Shown here: piece by piece, positions 12,401 to 22,919 of the stretch
Layout: every line of letters begins with the position of its first letter
How positions within the stretch are numbered: the first letter of the stretch is position 1
NCBI RefSeq assembly: GCF_022410465.1
Contig: NZ_JAJSON010000025.1
Coordinates: forward strand, 310,001 to 374,000
Reading direction: 5' to 3'
DNA length: 64,000 bases
Source: Christiangramia crocea
Lineage (GTDB): Bacteria > Bacteroidota > Bacteroidia > Flavobacteriales > Flavobacteriaceae
Made by a program: the position numbers and the translations under genes
The notes under the pieces: generated by a model
What the model was told of the DNA's origin: nothing
The model's database searches: none
What the model saw: the letters and a program-made list of their open reading frames with translations, nothing else

Positions 12401-12478
12401 GAATAGAATCTTTAATGATCTTAGTAGTCGACGATACAGAAGTAGCTGTATATGTCAGAAAATTCTTCATCACGCCTG

Positions 12479-14044
12479 CTACTTCAATTCTAAAGGTTCA
12501 GCTTCAGAATTAATCTCCCCTCTTATTTCCTTAAATTGAGCAATCATTTCCTCTAGTTTCTCAGGTTGGCTCTCCACCAAATTTTCAGACTGACCAGGGT
12601 CTGATTTTATATTGTACAGCTGGTAATCCATACTATTACCCAATTCAATATTTACGTGTTGGGAAACGGCAGCACCTTTATAAGGCGGTATAAGAATATA
12701 ATCCCCAGATCTCAGGGCGGTTCTGCCCGTGGCTTCCAAAATAACCGATTCTCTCCCTTGTGAACTTTCCCCAAGTAAAACATTCTTTAGATTCTGACTA
12801 TCTTCTGATTGCAAATTTATTCCTACCAAATGCGAAATTGAAGACAGCAAATCAACTTGCGATACTATAGCATTATTCGTAGTGGGCTCAATACGTCCCT
12901 TCCAATATGTGGCAAAAGGAACTCTAGTACCTGCTTCGTAAAGGCTGTACTTTCCGCCTCTAAGCCCTCCGGCAGGATCATGATCACCGAGTTTCTCTAC
13001 TGCGTCATCATAATAGCCATCGTTGAGTACAGGACCATTATCACTTGTAAAGACGATCAAGGTATTCTCCAATAATTCTTGTTCTTTTAGAGTTTTCAAT
13101 AATTCACCTACACACCAGTCGGCTTCAAGAATTACATCTCCTCGTGGTCCCATTCCAGATTTACCAACAAACTCCGGAGCGGGGGTTCTTGGAACATGTG
13201 GTTGCTGCATGGCGTAATAAAGAAAGAAAGGTTTTTCCTTATTTCTTCCAATAAAGCTTTTTACCTCCTCAAGAAAAGTATAGGCCATATCTTTATCGTC
13301 CCATTTAGCTTTTTCACCACCCTTCATATAACCTATTCGCGGGATTCCATTAACTATACTATTATTGTGTCCGTGATGCCACTTCATTTCTACAAGTTCC
13401 GGATTATCCAATCCGGTTGGTTCTCCCTCAAAATTCTCATCGTAATTAACCATTATAGGATCATCTTGTTCTAAATTTTCGACAGTTCCATTTTTAATAT
13501 ATACCGTAGGTACCCGATCCTGTGTTGCGGCCATTATATAACTATAATCAAATCCTACTTCGTTTGGGCCAGGGCTAATTTGCTGGTTCCAATCAATATT
13601 ACCATCTGCAAGCCCTAAATGCCATTTGCCGATGATACCTGTGTAATAGCCTGCTTTTTTAAGCACTTTAGGAAGGGTGATTTGATTAGTATCTATAAGC
13701 ATCGGGGCAGTTCCCGGCAGGATTTTAGCATTCTCGTTACGCCAAGGATACCGACCTGTTAACAAAGCATATCTACTTGGACTACATGTAGCAGATGTTG
13801 CATATCCATTAGTAAATTTTACACCCCCGTTTACGATCTTATCGAAGTTTGGCGTTTGAATGGTATTTGCGCCATACGAACTTAAATCACCATACCCCAG
13901 ATCATCCATATAAACAATGATCACATTAGGTTTCGCGTTCATTTCATCGAATTCAGACTCCTGGGACAATTTAGCTTGATTTTGACAGCCCAAAATGACC
14001 AAAACAGCTAAGGAACAGAACAGTTTTAAATGCAATTTTTTCAT
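12479..14044 (-). CDS. S1 family sulfatase lipoprotein (S1_15-like)
   Basis: This 521-aa sulfatase has a lipobox VILGC with Cys20. Metal ligands are Asp47-Asp48 (YMDDLGY), the formylglycine cysteine is Cys87 in ATCSPSRYALLTG, and FTSDNGP is the second site. The block PWRNENAKILPGTAPMLI after the catalytic motif matches the clade I would call S1_15, whose studied members mostly remove 6-O-sulfate from galactose or GalNAc. That placement rests on motif memory only. The gene starts 6 bp after the stop of the upstream sulfatase, so the two form the first cistrons of the minus-strand arm. They are transcribed from the gap shared with the HTCS. Confidence 0.92.
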   Translation of the reverse strand: MKKLHLKLFCSLAVLVILGCQNQAKLSQESEFDEMNAKPNVIIVYMDDLGYGDLSSYGANTIQTPNFDKIVNGGVKFTNGYATSATCSPSRYALLTGRYPWRNENAKILPGTAPMLIDTNQITLPKVLKKAGYYTGIIGKWHLGLADGNIDWNQQISPGPNEVGFDYSYIMAATQDRVPTVYIKNGTVENLEQDDPIMVNYDENFEGEPTGLDNPELVEMKWHHGHNNSIVNGIPRIGYMKGGEKAKWDDKDMAYTFLEEVKSFIGRNKEKPFFLYYAMQQPHVPRTPAPEFVGKSGMGPRGDVILEADWCVGELLKTLKEQELLENTLIVFTSDNGPVLNDGYYDDAVEKLGDHDPAGGLRGGKYSLYEAGTRVPFATYWKGRIEPTTNNAIVSQVDLLSSISHLVGINLQSEDSQNLKNVLLGESSQGRESVILEATGRTALRSGDYILIPPYKGAAVSQHVNIELGNSMDYQLYNIKSDPGQSENLVESQPEKLEEMIAQFKEIRGEINSEAEPLELK

Positions 14045-14050
14045 AAATTA

Positions 14051-15460
14051 TTAATCTGGTTTAGTAAATCTGTCAGGATGTTTCCGGTTATAAAGATCAT
14101 TTTGAAGTAATCCCAAAAAAACAGGATCTCTTAAATTGTTCTCCCATAATTGATATTGATCCAAAAGGTTATGCATCAAATCCTCATCCTTCATTTCATT
14201 TGTTTCGCTGATATCTTTTTTTAAATTAAACAGCAATGTGTCTTTGGGGTTTTTTAATAATTTTTCACCATCTGATTTTCTCACTGAAGACCATTTTTGA
14301 TCGTACTTTCTCCAGAATAGAAAAGAATGGGGCATGCCATTATTTGTTCCCTGTAAAAATGGAAGTAAATCCACTCCGTCCAGAGGATTTTTTAAAGTTA
14401 TTTCATTCTTTACAGGATTTATTGCGGTTGCAAAAATATCCAAGGCTGAAACCGGACTATCATAAACCATTGGATCAATTTTATCCGGCCAGCGCAGCGC
14501 AAAAGGCACATGCACACCTCCTTCAAACAAATCTCCCTTCCCTCCTCTTAGCAGACCATTGTCTGAAGCATTCACTCTTTCTGGACCCCCGTTATCACTT
14601 AAAAAAAACACCATCGTATTTTCGGAAATCTTTAATTCCTCCAATTTATTGAGTACACGCCCTACTCCATCATCCATTGCGCTTACCATGGCTCCGTAAA
14701 TTTTTCTTTTTTCATTCTTTATATTTTCAAAACGTTCCAGATACTTCTCCGTAGCCTGTAAAGGAGTATGTGGCGCATTGTAAGCCAAATACATAAAAAA
14801 TGGCTGATCTTTGTATTTTTCGATATAATTAACTGCCTCTCTAGAAAGTGCGTCAGTGAGATATTCTTTTTCTTCTACTCTTTCATAGTTTCTCAATAAT
14901 TTTGTTTTGTAGCCATCATATTGTTTTTTTGCATCATATACACCATTAAGCGTATAGAGCTCTGGGAAATAATCATGTCCCCCACTGAGAAAACCATAAA
15001 AATCGTCGAATCCTCTTTTCAAAGGATGTAAATCAGGATGGGCACCTAAATGCCATTTACCTAAAGCTATTGACTTGTAACCAGCAGGGCTCAAAGCATC
15101 CGCCAATGTTAGTTCGGATAAGGGTAATCCCATTTTTACATCATTGGGAGCAAAAAGCGGATTTCTTGAAAAACCAAACCTGTCCTGGTATCGGCCTGTT
15201 ATGAGACCAGCCCTGCTAGGACCACATACAGCATAACTAACATACGCATTCCTGAATTTTACACCTTCATTAGCAATTCTATCTATATTTGGAGTAGGAA
15301 TATCAATACTCCCATTAAAACCTACATCCTTATAACCGAGGTCGTCTGCCAATATGATAATTATATTCGGGATTTCATTTTGGTTGATATCTTTCTGAGC
15401 TATTAACGCGACACAGAAAAAAAACAAAAAACATACATTAGATAAAATATGTTTGATCAT
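14051..15460 (-). CDS. S1 family sulfatase (S1_19-like), secreted
   Basis: This 469-aa sulfatase has a signal peptide (about residues 1-21, ending VALIAQ) and no lipobox. Asp39-Asp40 (LADDLGY) are metal ligands, Cys79 in AVCGPSRAGLITG is the catalytic cysteine, and FLSDNGGPE is the second metal site. The block GRYQDRFGFSRNPLFAP resembles S1_19 enzymes of marine Bacteroidetes, some of which desulfate carrageenan-type galactans. It shares this block with the sulfatase at 1458-2915, so the locus may hold two members of one subfamily. It is the first gene of the minus-strand arm, diverging from the HTCS with 163 bp between the start codons. Confidence 0.93.
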   Translation of the reverse strand: MIKHILSNVCFLFFFCVALIAQKDINQNEIPNIIIILADDLGYKDVGFNGSIDIPTPNIDRIANEGVKFRNAYVSYAVCGPSRAGLITGRYQDRFGFSRNPLFAPNDVKMGLPLSELTLADALSPAGYKSIALGKWHLGAHPDLHPLKRGFDDFYGFLSGGHDYFPELYTLNGVYDAKKQYDGYKTKLLRNYERVEEKEYLTDALSREAVNYIEKYKDQPFFMYLAYNAPHTPLQATEKYLERFENIKNEKRKIYGAMVSAMDDGVGRVLNKLEELKISENTMVFFLSDNGGPERVNASDNGLLRGGKGDLFEGGVHVPFALRWPDKIDPMVYDSPVSALDIFATAINPVKNEITLKNPLDGVDLLPFLQGTNNGMPHSFLFWRKYDQKWSSVRKSDGEKLLKNPKDTLLFNLKKDISETNEMKDEDLMHNLLDQYQLWENNLRDPVFLGLLQNDLYNRKHPDRFTKPD

Positions 15461-15623
15461 ACTGTTTATTTAGAACTGTAAAATTAATACTCTGTATATC
15501 TAAAGGGGTGACAAATTAATCAATTAGAGGTATTATTTGGTCAAATCACCAAATACAAGGTTTACATTCAAATTTTAGAGAGAAATTTTACTAAATTATG
15601 ACCTAAAATTTAAATAAACACGT
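15461..15623. promoter_or_regulatory. divergent promoter region between sulfatase arm and HTCS
   Basis: The 163 bp are AT-rich and must carry promoters for both directions, since the first sulfatase and the HTCS start at its two edges. I found near matches but no exact TAnnTTTG element: TATTATTTG near 15530 has one extra base between TA and TTTG. By position this is a likely binding region for the HTCS AraC domain. Confidence 0.4.
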
Positions 15624-18600
15624 TTGAAAAGATCGATAGCCTTTTTACTATTAGTTTGCTGTCACACTCTATTTTCCCAAAATAATAATGATTACACTTT
15701 CGAATATTTCAGCACGGAAGATGGTTTGTCACACAATTTTGTTACCTCAATAATAAGTGACGACTTAAATAATAAATGGATAGGCACTGAAAATGGAATA
15801 ACCAAAACGAATGGAGATAATTTAGAATACATAAAACCATTTTTAGGATATAAAGAATTAGGGAACGAAAATATTGAAACACTTTTTAGAGATTCTAAAA
15901 ATAGAATTTGGATAGGAACTAAAAGTGGAGGCATATCTTATATTAATCCCAAATATGGCAATATGAAAAGTCTCAATCATCTCATTGATATAAATAATGA
16001 AGGTGATGTAAGAGTAACGGCAATTTCAGAAGACAGTAATGGTTATATATGGATTGGGACCTGGGGTCATGGTTTATTTGTAATTGATGTACAAAAAGAA
16101 AAACTCGTCTTTATACAAAAATCATATTCTACTATATGGGCAATACAGAAGGCTAATAAAAGTGAAATGTGGGTTTCGCACCTAAGACAAATAGATAGTT
16201 ACAATTATGATCTTGAGGTTGTAAAAACCTTTCGCTTTGCAAACCATATCTTTGATTTTTCATATGACAACTACCGCAATCGCTTATGGTTTACAAGCTC
16301 TTCTGCAAATCCGAACCTCTACTTTTTTGACTATAATACTACTAACTTAGACAGCATCAACACCGGAATCGCCGGGGACGGTTACCGGAATACTTTAACC
16401 AAGGATAATAAAAATAGAATTTGGATAGGAACCTGGGGAAATGGAATGTACCGGAGCAATACAACAATAGAGGGTTTTAAAAAAATAAAAATTTCACCTC
16501 CTAAAAGCCATGAGATTGAAACCAACTATAATAATGTGTTGTCTATACACTGTGATCCAAGTGGTCAAATTTGGATAGGTACAGCTAATGCCGGCGTAGT
16601 AAAGTTAATTCCAGGCAAAGGATTTAATAATTTAACAAGAACCACAGATTTTAATCCCTCTGTTTTTAAAGGAGGTCTCAATATCACCAGTATATACAAA
16701 GATGAAAATCAAATATTCCTGGGCACACTAAAAAGTGGTGCTTTTTTGGGAGAAAAATTTTCATCCCTCCAGCCTCTGGAAGGCATCCCACCAACTAAAA
16801 TATTCTCATTTTACAGATATGAAAATAATATTTTCATAGGCACGGAAGACGGTTTCTATATCTATAATCTAAATGATAAAAAAATAATATTCGAAAACCA
16901 TCAATTTAAAAAGGTTACCTGTTTTTATATTAATCAAAAAGAACAGCTGTTTATTGGTACCCAACAACTGGGAATGGTTATTGTACCCCTCCAGCAGTTA
17001 AATTCTAATATGGCCTATCAAAATTATAGAGATGAGGCTGGAAAAGAAAATTCTTTAAAAAGTAATCGAATTACAGCAATTGTAGGTGATAATAATGGAA
17101 GAATATGGATAAGTACATATAATGGACTTCATTCGTACAACCAAAATACTGGAAGAATTCAGCATCAAAGCCAATTATTGGAGGATAGTATTCCGAGCGT
17201 TATCATAAATACTTTACACTTAAAGGAAGAGATGATTTGGATGGGTACACCCAGTGGTCTTTATGGGTTAAGATATAATGTTGAAAATAATGCATTGAGC
17301 ATTGAAAAAAAATTAACCTTGGATGATGGACTTAGAAATGACTTTATTTCTTCCTTAACCTCTGATAGTGAGAATAACATTTGGTTTAGTTCTGTTTCAA
17401 ATATCGTAAAGTATATACCAGATAAAAATAGCTTCATAAATTATGGTAAAATTTCAGGAATTCTGACTTCCTCTTTTAATAATCGAAGTGTCTATAACCA
17501 CTCCAATAAAATGATTTATTTCGGAGGGATGGATAACGTGACTTTCTTTGATCCTAAAAAGATTAACAGCTTTGAAAAACTTCCAGATGTAATTTTTTCT
17601 ACTCTTCGAATTAATAACGACTTAATTCAGTTTCATGAAGAAGAGGGTTCGTTTGAAAAGAATTTCAGCTATAGCAATCAACTAGTTTTAAAACCCGAAG
17701 AAGATTTCTTTTCCATAGGATTCTCGGTAAATGATTTTTTAGACCCTAAAAGTGTAAACTATCGTTATCGGTTGAAAGGTTATCAGGAAGACTGGATCAA
17801 TCTTCAGCAAAAAAACCAGATTAATTTTGCCGGTCTTCCTCCAGGCACTTACCAACTAGAAGTTTCGGCAACAAGAAATAACCAGGATTGGAGTGCCCCA
17901 AAGGTTCTGGATATTATAGTTCATCGACCTGTTTGGTTAACCTGGTGGGCGTTTTTAAGTTATACTATTCTTCTTTCTATCCCAATTTATTTTTTCGTCA
18001 AATTTAAACGTAACCAATTAAAACTAAAGACAGATCTTGAAATCACTAAAATTGAAAAAGAAAAAGATTTTGCTTTGCACGAATCAAAAATTAACTTTTT
18101 CACGAATATATCACATGAGTTTAGAACTCCATTAACATTAATTGTAGGGCCTGTTAAAGAGCTAATTAATTCATCAAAATTATCTACTCATCATCGAAAG
18201 AAACTTAATCTTGTAGAAAAAAACGCAGATAAATTACTAAATCTTGTAAACCAGTTATTAGATTTTAGAAAAGCTGAAAATGGTTTATTAAAATTGAATG
18301 CATCTGAAGGGAATTTTGTTCGATTTTCTAAAGAAGTTTATTTGTATTTCAAAGAATTGGCTCATGAAAAACAAATTCAATATTCATTTGAAGCAAAACA
18401 AGAAGAAATAAGGTTTCCCTTTGACAGAAATAAACTTGAAATAGTGTTATGCAACCTTATATCTAATGCCATAAAATATTCATCCGCCGGGGATCGGATA
18501 GAAATAAAAATAAGCGAAAAAGATGAAAAATGTCTAATTTCCATTAAAGACACAGGTATCGGCATGAACGAGGAGGACCTGGAAAAAATCTTTGATCGCT

Positions 18601-19640
18601 TTTTTCAAATTAAGACATCGAATACTTCGAAAATGGTTGGAAGTGGTATTGGTCTAACTTTTTCTAAAAAACTTATTGAGTTACATAATGGGAAAATAAA
18701 TGTTGAAAGTCAACCGGGTAAAGGCACAAAATTTACCGTGGAATTGGGAATGGATCCCGCCCTTTATAAAGGAATAATGAATGATACCTTTTTACATACG
18801 GACAATATGTGTGCTTATGATGACATTAGGCAAATACAAAATGACAGCAAATGCCCAAATAAACAAAAGGATATTGTGTTGGTTATTGACGACAATCCAG
18901 ATATTCTTACCTATCTGTTTGACATCTTACAGGAGGATTATGATGTAAGGTTAGCTGATAGTGGGAAAAAAGGGAAAGAATTAGCGTTAAAAGATATTCC
19001 AGATTTAATAATTTGTGATATAATGATGCCTGGTAAAGACGGTATAACTTTATGCAAAGAATTAAAATCTCAAATAAGTACTTCCCACATTCCAATAATA
19101 TTATTAACGGCAAGAACATCTACAGTTTTTGAAATAGAAGGTTTAAATACAGGAGCCAGTGACTATATAAATAAACCCTTCAACCCTGCAATTGTAAAAG
19201 CCAGAATTGCTTCTATCCTTGAAAATCAAATTAGAATGAAGGAGTTCATGGCTAACAAAATTCAATTTGAGCCTTCTGAAAAAATAAACAAAGATTCTAA
19301 TGATGATTTAGAAAATGATTTTATTAGGGAAGCCATAGGTTTTGTAGAATCAAATCTCCAGAATACCGATTTTGGCATTGAAAATATGACGTACAAATTT
19401 AACATGAGTCAGTCCACTCTATATAGAAAGATAAAATCATTGACAGGATTATCCCTTACTGCATTCATTCGATCTATAAGATTAAAACATGCGGCTAACC
19501 TAATTCTAACCACAGATAGAAATATGAATGAAATAGCATACGATGTTGGTTTTAATGATTACAAATATTTTAAGGTGAATTTTAAAAAACAGTTTAATTG
19601 TCTCCCTACGAAATACAGAGAAAAGGTATTAAAATCCTAA
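15624..19640 (+). CDS. hybrid two-component system sensor/regulator (HTCS)
   Basis: This 1338-aa one-protein signalling system of the polysaccharide locus has a signal peptide and then two-component propeller repeats (about 25-690, repeated IWIGT motifs). These are followed by a Y_Y_Y domain (about 700-765), a membrane helix (about 773-797), a HisKA domain with His831 in ISHEFRTPL, and HATPase_c with DTGIGMNEEDL and GSGIGL. A receiver has Asp1132 in CDIMMPGKDG, and an AraC-type HTH occupies about 1240-1338. The periplasmic part senses an oligosaccharide and the HTH activates the locus. The start is TTG at 15624: an in-frame TAA lies 9 bp upstream and the signal peptide (MKRSIAFLLLVC) begins exactly there. 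It lies 139 bp upstream of SusC, with a terminator between. Confidence 0.95.
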   Translation: MKRSIAFLLLVCCHTLFSQNNNDYTFEYFSTEDGLSHNFVTSIISDDLNNKWIGTENGITKTNGDNLEYIKPFLGYKELGNENIETLFRDSKNRIWIGTKSGGISYINPKYGNMKSLNHLIDINNEGDVRVTAISEDSNGYIWIGTWGHGLFVIDVQKEKLVFIQKSYSTIWAIQKANKSEMWVSHLRQIDSYNYDLEVVKTFRFANHIFDFSYDNYRNRLWFTSSSANPNLYFFDYNTTNLDSINTGIAGDGYRNTLTKDNKNRIWIGTWGNGMYRSNTTIEGFKKIKISPPKSHEIETNYNNVLSIHCDPSGQIWIGTANAGVVKLIPGKGFNNLTRTTDFNPSVFKGGLNITSIYKDENQIFLGTLKSGAFLGEKFSSLQPLEGIPPTKIFSFYRYENNIFIGTEDGFYIYNLNDKKIIFENHQFKKVTCFYINQKEQLFIGTQQLGMVIVPLQQLNSNMAYQNYRDEAGKENSLKSNRITAIVGDNNGRIWISTYNGLHSYNQNTGRIQHQSQLLEDSIPSVIINTLHLKEEMIWMGTPSGLYGLRYNVENNALSIEKKLTLDDGLRNDFISSLTSDSENNIWFSSVSNIVKYIPDKNSFINYGKISGILTSSFNNRSVYNHSNKMIYFGGMDNVTFFDPKKINSFEKLPDVIFSTLRINNDLIQFHEEEGSFEKNFSYSNQLVLKPEEDFFSIGFSVNDFLDPKSVNYRYRLKGYQEDWINLQQKNQINFAGLPPGTYQLEVSATRNNQDWSAPKVLDIIVHRPVWLTWWAFLSYTILLSIPIYFFVKFKRNQLKLKTDLEITKIEKEKDFALHESKINFFTNISHEFRTPLTLIVGPVKELINSSKLSTHHRKKLNLVEKNADKLLNLVNQLLDFRKAENGLLKLNASEGNFVRFSKEVYLYFKELAHEKQIQYSFEAKQEEIRFPFDRNKLEIVLCNLISNAIKYSSAGDRIEIKISEKDEKCLISIKDTGIGMNEEDLEKIFDRFFQIKTSNTSKMVGSGIGLTFSKKLIELHNGKINVESQPGKGTKFTVELGMDPALYKGIMNDTFLHTDNMCAYDDIRQIQNDSKCPNKQKDIVLVIDDNPDILTYLFDILQEDYDVRLADSGKKGKELALKDIPDLIICDIMMPGKDGITLCKELKSQISTSHIPIILLTARTSTVFEIEGLNTGASDYINKPFNPAIVKARIASILENQIRMKEFMANKIQFEPSEKINKDSNDDLENDFIREAIGFVESNLQNTDFGIENMTYKFNMSQSTLYRKIKSLTGLSLTAFIRSIRLKHAANLILTTDRNMNEIAYDVGFNDYKYFKVNFKKQFNCLPTKYREKVLKS

Positions 19641-19662
19641 ATGTTAAAAAAATTAGAAATTT

Positions 19663-19683
19663 GGGTTATATGAACCCTTTTTT
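19663..19683 (+). terminator. rho-independent terminator after HTCS
   Basis: GGGTT and AACCC pair across a five-base loop and are followed by six T residues at 19678-19683. It lies 23 bp after the HTCS stop. It separates regulator transcription from the inducible susCD transcript. Confidence 0.75.
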
Positions 19684-19719
19684 GCATTATTTATCCCTCC
19701 TGTTTGTAAAAGCATAGAT

Positions 19720-19727
19720 TAGTTTTG
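19720..19727 (+). promoter_or_regulatory. Bacteroidetes -7 box upstream of susC
   Basis: TAGTTTTG matches the Bacteroidetes sigma -7 consensus TAnnTTTG and lies 52 bp before the SusC start, a usual leader length. TTTG at 19703-19706 is too close for a normal -33 element and no better one is obvious. A weak -33 would fit a gene that depends on the HTCS activator. Confidence 0.5.
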
Positions 19728-19779
19728 AGGCATAGAGGTTACTATATCTCTCGGTAATTAACTAATTAAAAACTGATTT

Positions 19780-22700
19780 ATGATCAAAACTTACATCAAA
19801 AGGAAAGGAACTTTCTGCTTTCCCAGACTTTCCTTTTTAGGGTTTATCCTATTTTCACTTTTTACAGGAAAACTTATAGCTCAAGAAACACAAGTAACCG
19901 GTACTGTTACCGCTGTAGACAGTGGTATCCCGTTGGCCGGAGTTACAGTGATGGAAGTTAACAACCCTGGGAACGGTGTGGCTACAGATTTTGATGGAAA
20001 CTATCAGATTAATGTTTCCGGGCCTAATGCTCAGCTTAGTTTTACTTATATAGGATTTGAAAGCCAAACGGTACTTGTAAATGGACGCGCTGTAATTGAT
20101 ATTGTTATGCAGGAGGATCTTTCTCAACTTGAGGAAGTAGTAGTGGTTGGTTATGGTGAACAAAAGAAAATTAATCTTACCGGTTCTGTACAGACCACGA
20201 ATTTCGAGGGGCCAGTAAACACTCCAGTCACCAATTCAGGACAACTTTTGTATGGTGAATTCTCAGGAATACAAATCACTCAGGGAAATGGGTTGCCCGG
20301 CAATGATGCTTCGGATATTGTGATAAGAGGTGTTGGAACATTTGGCTCCACCAATCCTTTGATCGTTATTGATGGTATCCAATATGAAGGACTTGCTCAA
20401 TTTAATAATTTAGCGCCATCTGATATTCAAAGTATTTCAGTCTTAAAGGATGCCTCAGCCAGTGCCATTTATGGTGCAAGAGGTGCCAACGGTGTAATTG
20501 TGGTTACGACCAAGAAAGGAAAATCTGGTAAAATGCAGTTAACCGTAAACTCCTACACTGGCTTTCAGGAAGCAACGGTTGTGCCCGAATATTTAAACGC
20601 TGTAGATTATGCTAGACTTAGAAATGAAAGGGATATTAATTTAAATGGGGAGGATGCTCCGTTGAGATATACAGAACAAGATATCCAACAAATTATTGAT
20701 GGTTCTAATCCAGATCAATTTGCAAACACCAAATGGTCTGATGTTTTGTTACAACGAGCCCCTATTCAAAATCACTATATAGGATTTTCTGGGGGAAGTG
20801 AAAAGACTACCTACAAAGCCTCTTTGAACTATTTGAATCAGGAAGCTATCGTTAAGGGTAAATTTGAAAATGAGCGATTCACTCTTGGCTTAAATTTGAA
20901 TTCTGACATAAAGGACTGGTTAACATTAAGTAATGTTCTTACCTCCTATTGGGAAATTTTTAAGGGACCTCAAGGCGGTGCAGGAGCCATTACTGGAGCA
21001 GGAGGAATTATTAATCAGTTCCAAAGATCTTCACCAACGGTCCCCGTTTACTATTCAAACGGAGAATATGGAATTGTGGATGGAGCCTGGCAAAGAACCA
21101 ATTTCTCCTATCCTATTGATAATGGATTACTCAGGGGACAGTTAGGTGATTACAGTGCTGACAGGATCAATATTAGTGACAGATTGGGTTTACAATTCAA
21201 TATTACTGAAGGTCTAAGTTTCGAAACGAGTGGAAGTTTAGTTTTATTTTTCGCAAATATTTCCAATTACAGTCCCCGGTTTACCGAAAGAGATTACGAC
21301 GGTGAATTAGTCGGGGAAAATCTTACAAATTCATTATTCAATAGTACCAATTTCAACTATAGGTTGTTGAATGAAAACATTCTTAGGTATACGAAAACAT
21401 TGAATGAATTACATAATTTTGATTTTCTGGTAGGTCATTCAGTAATTTATGACAGAAATGATGGCTTTAACGGCTCGCTTGAAGGCTTTCCTTCCGATGA
21501 AATTCAGGAATTTAATGGTGGTGGTGTTTTAAACCCAACCGTAAGCGGGGGGGCTAATGAAGAAACCCTTCAATCTTTTTTTGGAAGAATTAATTATAAT
21601 TATGATAGTAAGTACCTGTTAGAGTTCAACGTAAGACGTGATGGTTCCTCTAAATTTGGACCTAATAACAGGTATGGAACCTTCCCATCGGCCTCTGCGG
21701 GATGGGTGCTAAGCCGTGAAGCTTTTTTAGATAATGTGGACTGGCTATCTCTATTTAAGTTAAGAGGGAGTTGGGGTCAAAGTGGGAACGATAGAATAGG
21801 GAATTATATTTATGAGCAAACATACAATTCAGGATTAGATTATGTATTAGGAAATGACCAAACTGTAGGAGCAGTAGCATTGACTAGTCTTGCTAATAGA
21901 AGTATTACTTGGGAAACGATAGAACAGTATGATATAGGTGTGGATCTGGCTTTTTTCAAAAATAAATTATCACTAACAGGGGATTATTATAAAAGAATGA
22001 GTACGGATATTTTGTATGGTAATTTCCCCATTCCTAGCACCATAGGTGTCACAAATCTTGCAGCCCAGAATGCAGCTAGCATGAAAAATAGTGGTTTGGA
22101 GTTCAGTGCTAACTATCGTAATAAGATAGGGAAATTGAATTTTAATGTAGGAGGGAATGTTTCTAAATTCTTAAATAATGAAGTAACCGGCCTAGGTGAG
22201 AATGGTGCAGAAACAATAGGTGGTATTAATATAATTAGAATTGGAGAGCCGTTTCGTTCTTATTTTGGTTATAAAACAGTTGGAATTTTTCAAACTCAGG
22301 AAGAAGTTGAAGATGCACCGGTACAGTTTGGTAATCAAAACACAGCACCAGGAGATTTAAGGTATGAAGATATATCAGGTCCCGATGGAACTCCTGATGG
22401 GGTTATAGATGCAAATGACCGCCAAATAATTGGAAATCCATATCCGGAATGGGTTTATAATTTAAATGCCCGGATGAATTTTGCAGGTGTAGATTTAAGC
22501 GTCTTGTTTCAAGGTGTTTCTAATATAGATCGTTATCTTAATTCAAACGGACAATTGCCAATGGAGGATAATCGAAATAATACCTTATCCTATTGGATTA
22601 ATAGATGGACTCCTGAAAACCCATCTATGGTACTACCAAGATTAGGAGGTCAGAATAATACAGTAACATCAGATTTTTATATCCAGGATGCTTCCTATCT

Positions 22701-22914
22701 TAGATTAAAAAATCTGGAACTAGGCTATACTGTACCTCAGGTTACAACAGGAAAATTCGGTATTGATAGATTGCGAGCTTACGTCGCAGGGCAAAATCTT
22801 GTTACCTGGACTGATTTACAAAATTTCGATCCAGAGAGAGCAAGAGGAGGTAATACCGAGAGGTTTACACCACTTTATAAAATATATAGTTTAGGTATTA
22901 ACTTACAATTTTAA
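19780..22914 (+). CDS. SusC-like TonB-dependent oligosaccharide transporter
   Basis: This 1044-aa protein imports oligosaccharides through the outer membrane using TonB energy. It has a long signal peptide (cleavage near LIAQET, about residue 34), a carboxypeptidase-regulatory-like domain (about 38-110), and a TonB box-like EEVVVVGYG. The plug domain follows (about 125-230, including the RagA/SusC signature ASASAIYGARGANGVIVVTT), then a 22-strand barrel ending in the aromatic LYKIYSLGINLQF. Length is typical. It is followed after 5 bp by SusD, its lid. It is the only intact SusC in the window and the most probable uptake route for the glycan that the sulfatases process. Confidence 0.97.
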   Translation: MIKTYIKRKGTFCFPRLSFLGFILFSLFTGKLIAQETQVTGTVTAVDSGIPLAGVTVMEVNNPGNGVATDFDGNYQINVSGPNAQLSFTYIGFESQTVLVNGRAVIDIVMQEDLSQLEEVVVVGYGEQKKINLTGSVQTTNFEGPVNTPVTNSGQLLYGEFSGIQITQGNGLPGNDASDIVIRGVGTFGSTNPLIVIDGIQYEGLAQFNNLAPSDIQSISVLKDASASAIYGARGANGVIVVTTKKGKSGKMQLTVNSYTGFQEATVVPEYLNAVDYARLRNERDINLNGEDAPLRYTEQDIQQIIDGSNPDQFANTKWSDVLLQRAPIQNHYIGFSGGSEKTTYKASLNYLNQEAIVKGKFENERFTLGLNLNSDIKDWLTLSNVLTSYWEIFKGPQGGAGAITGAGGIINQFQRSSPTVPVYYSNGEYGIVDGAWQRTNFSYPIDNGLLRGQLGDYSADRINISDRLGLQFNITEGLSFETSGSLVLFFANISNYSPRFTERDYDGELVGENLTNSLFNSTNFNYRLLNENILRYTKTLNELHNFDFLVGHSVIYDRNDGFNGSLEGFPSDEIQEFNGGGVLNPTVSGGANEETLQSFFGRINYNYDSKYLLEFNVRRDGSSKFGPNNRYGTFPSASAGWVLSREAFLDNVDWLSLFKLRGSWGQSGNDRIGNYIYEQTYNSGLDYVLGNDQTVGAVALTSLANRSITWETIEQYDIGVDLAFFKNKLSLTGDYYKRMSTDILYGNFPIPSTIGVTNLAAQNAASMKNSGLEFSANYRNKIGKLNFNVGGNVSKFLNNEVTGLGENGAETIGGINIIRIGEPFRSYFGYKTVGIFQTQEEVEDAPVQFGNQNTAPGDLRYEDISGPDGTPDGVIDANDRQIIGNPYPEWVYNLNARMNFAGVDLSVLFQGVSNIDRYLNSNGQLPMEDNRNNTLSYWINRWTPENPSMVLPRLGGQNNTVTSDFYIQDASYLRLKNLELGYTVPQVTTGKFGIDRLRAYVAGQNLVTWTDLQNFDPERARGGNTERFTPLYKIYSLGINLQF

Positions 22915-22919
22915 TCATT

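Noticed and set aside
14236-14652. 138-aa plus-strand frame inside a sulfatase gene
   Set aside because: Antisense to a sulfatase with all catalytic motifs in place.
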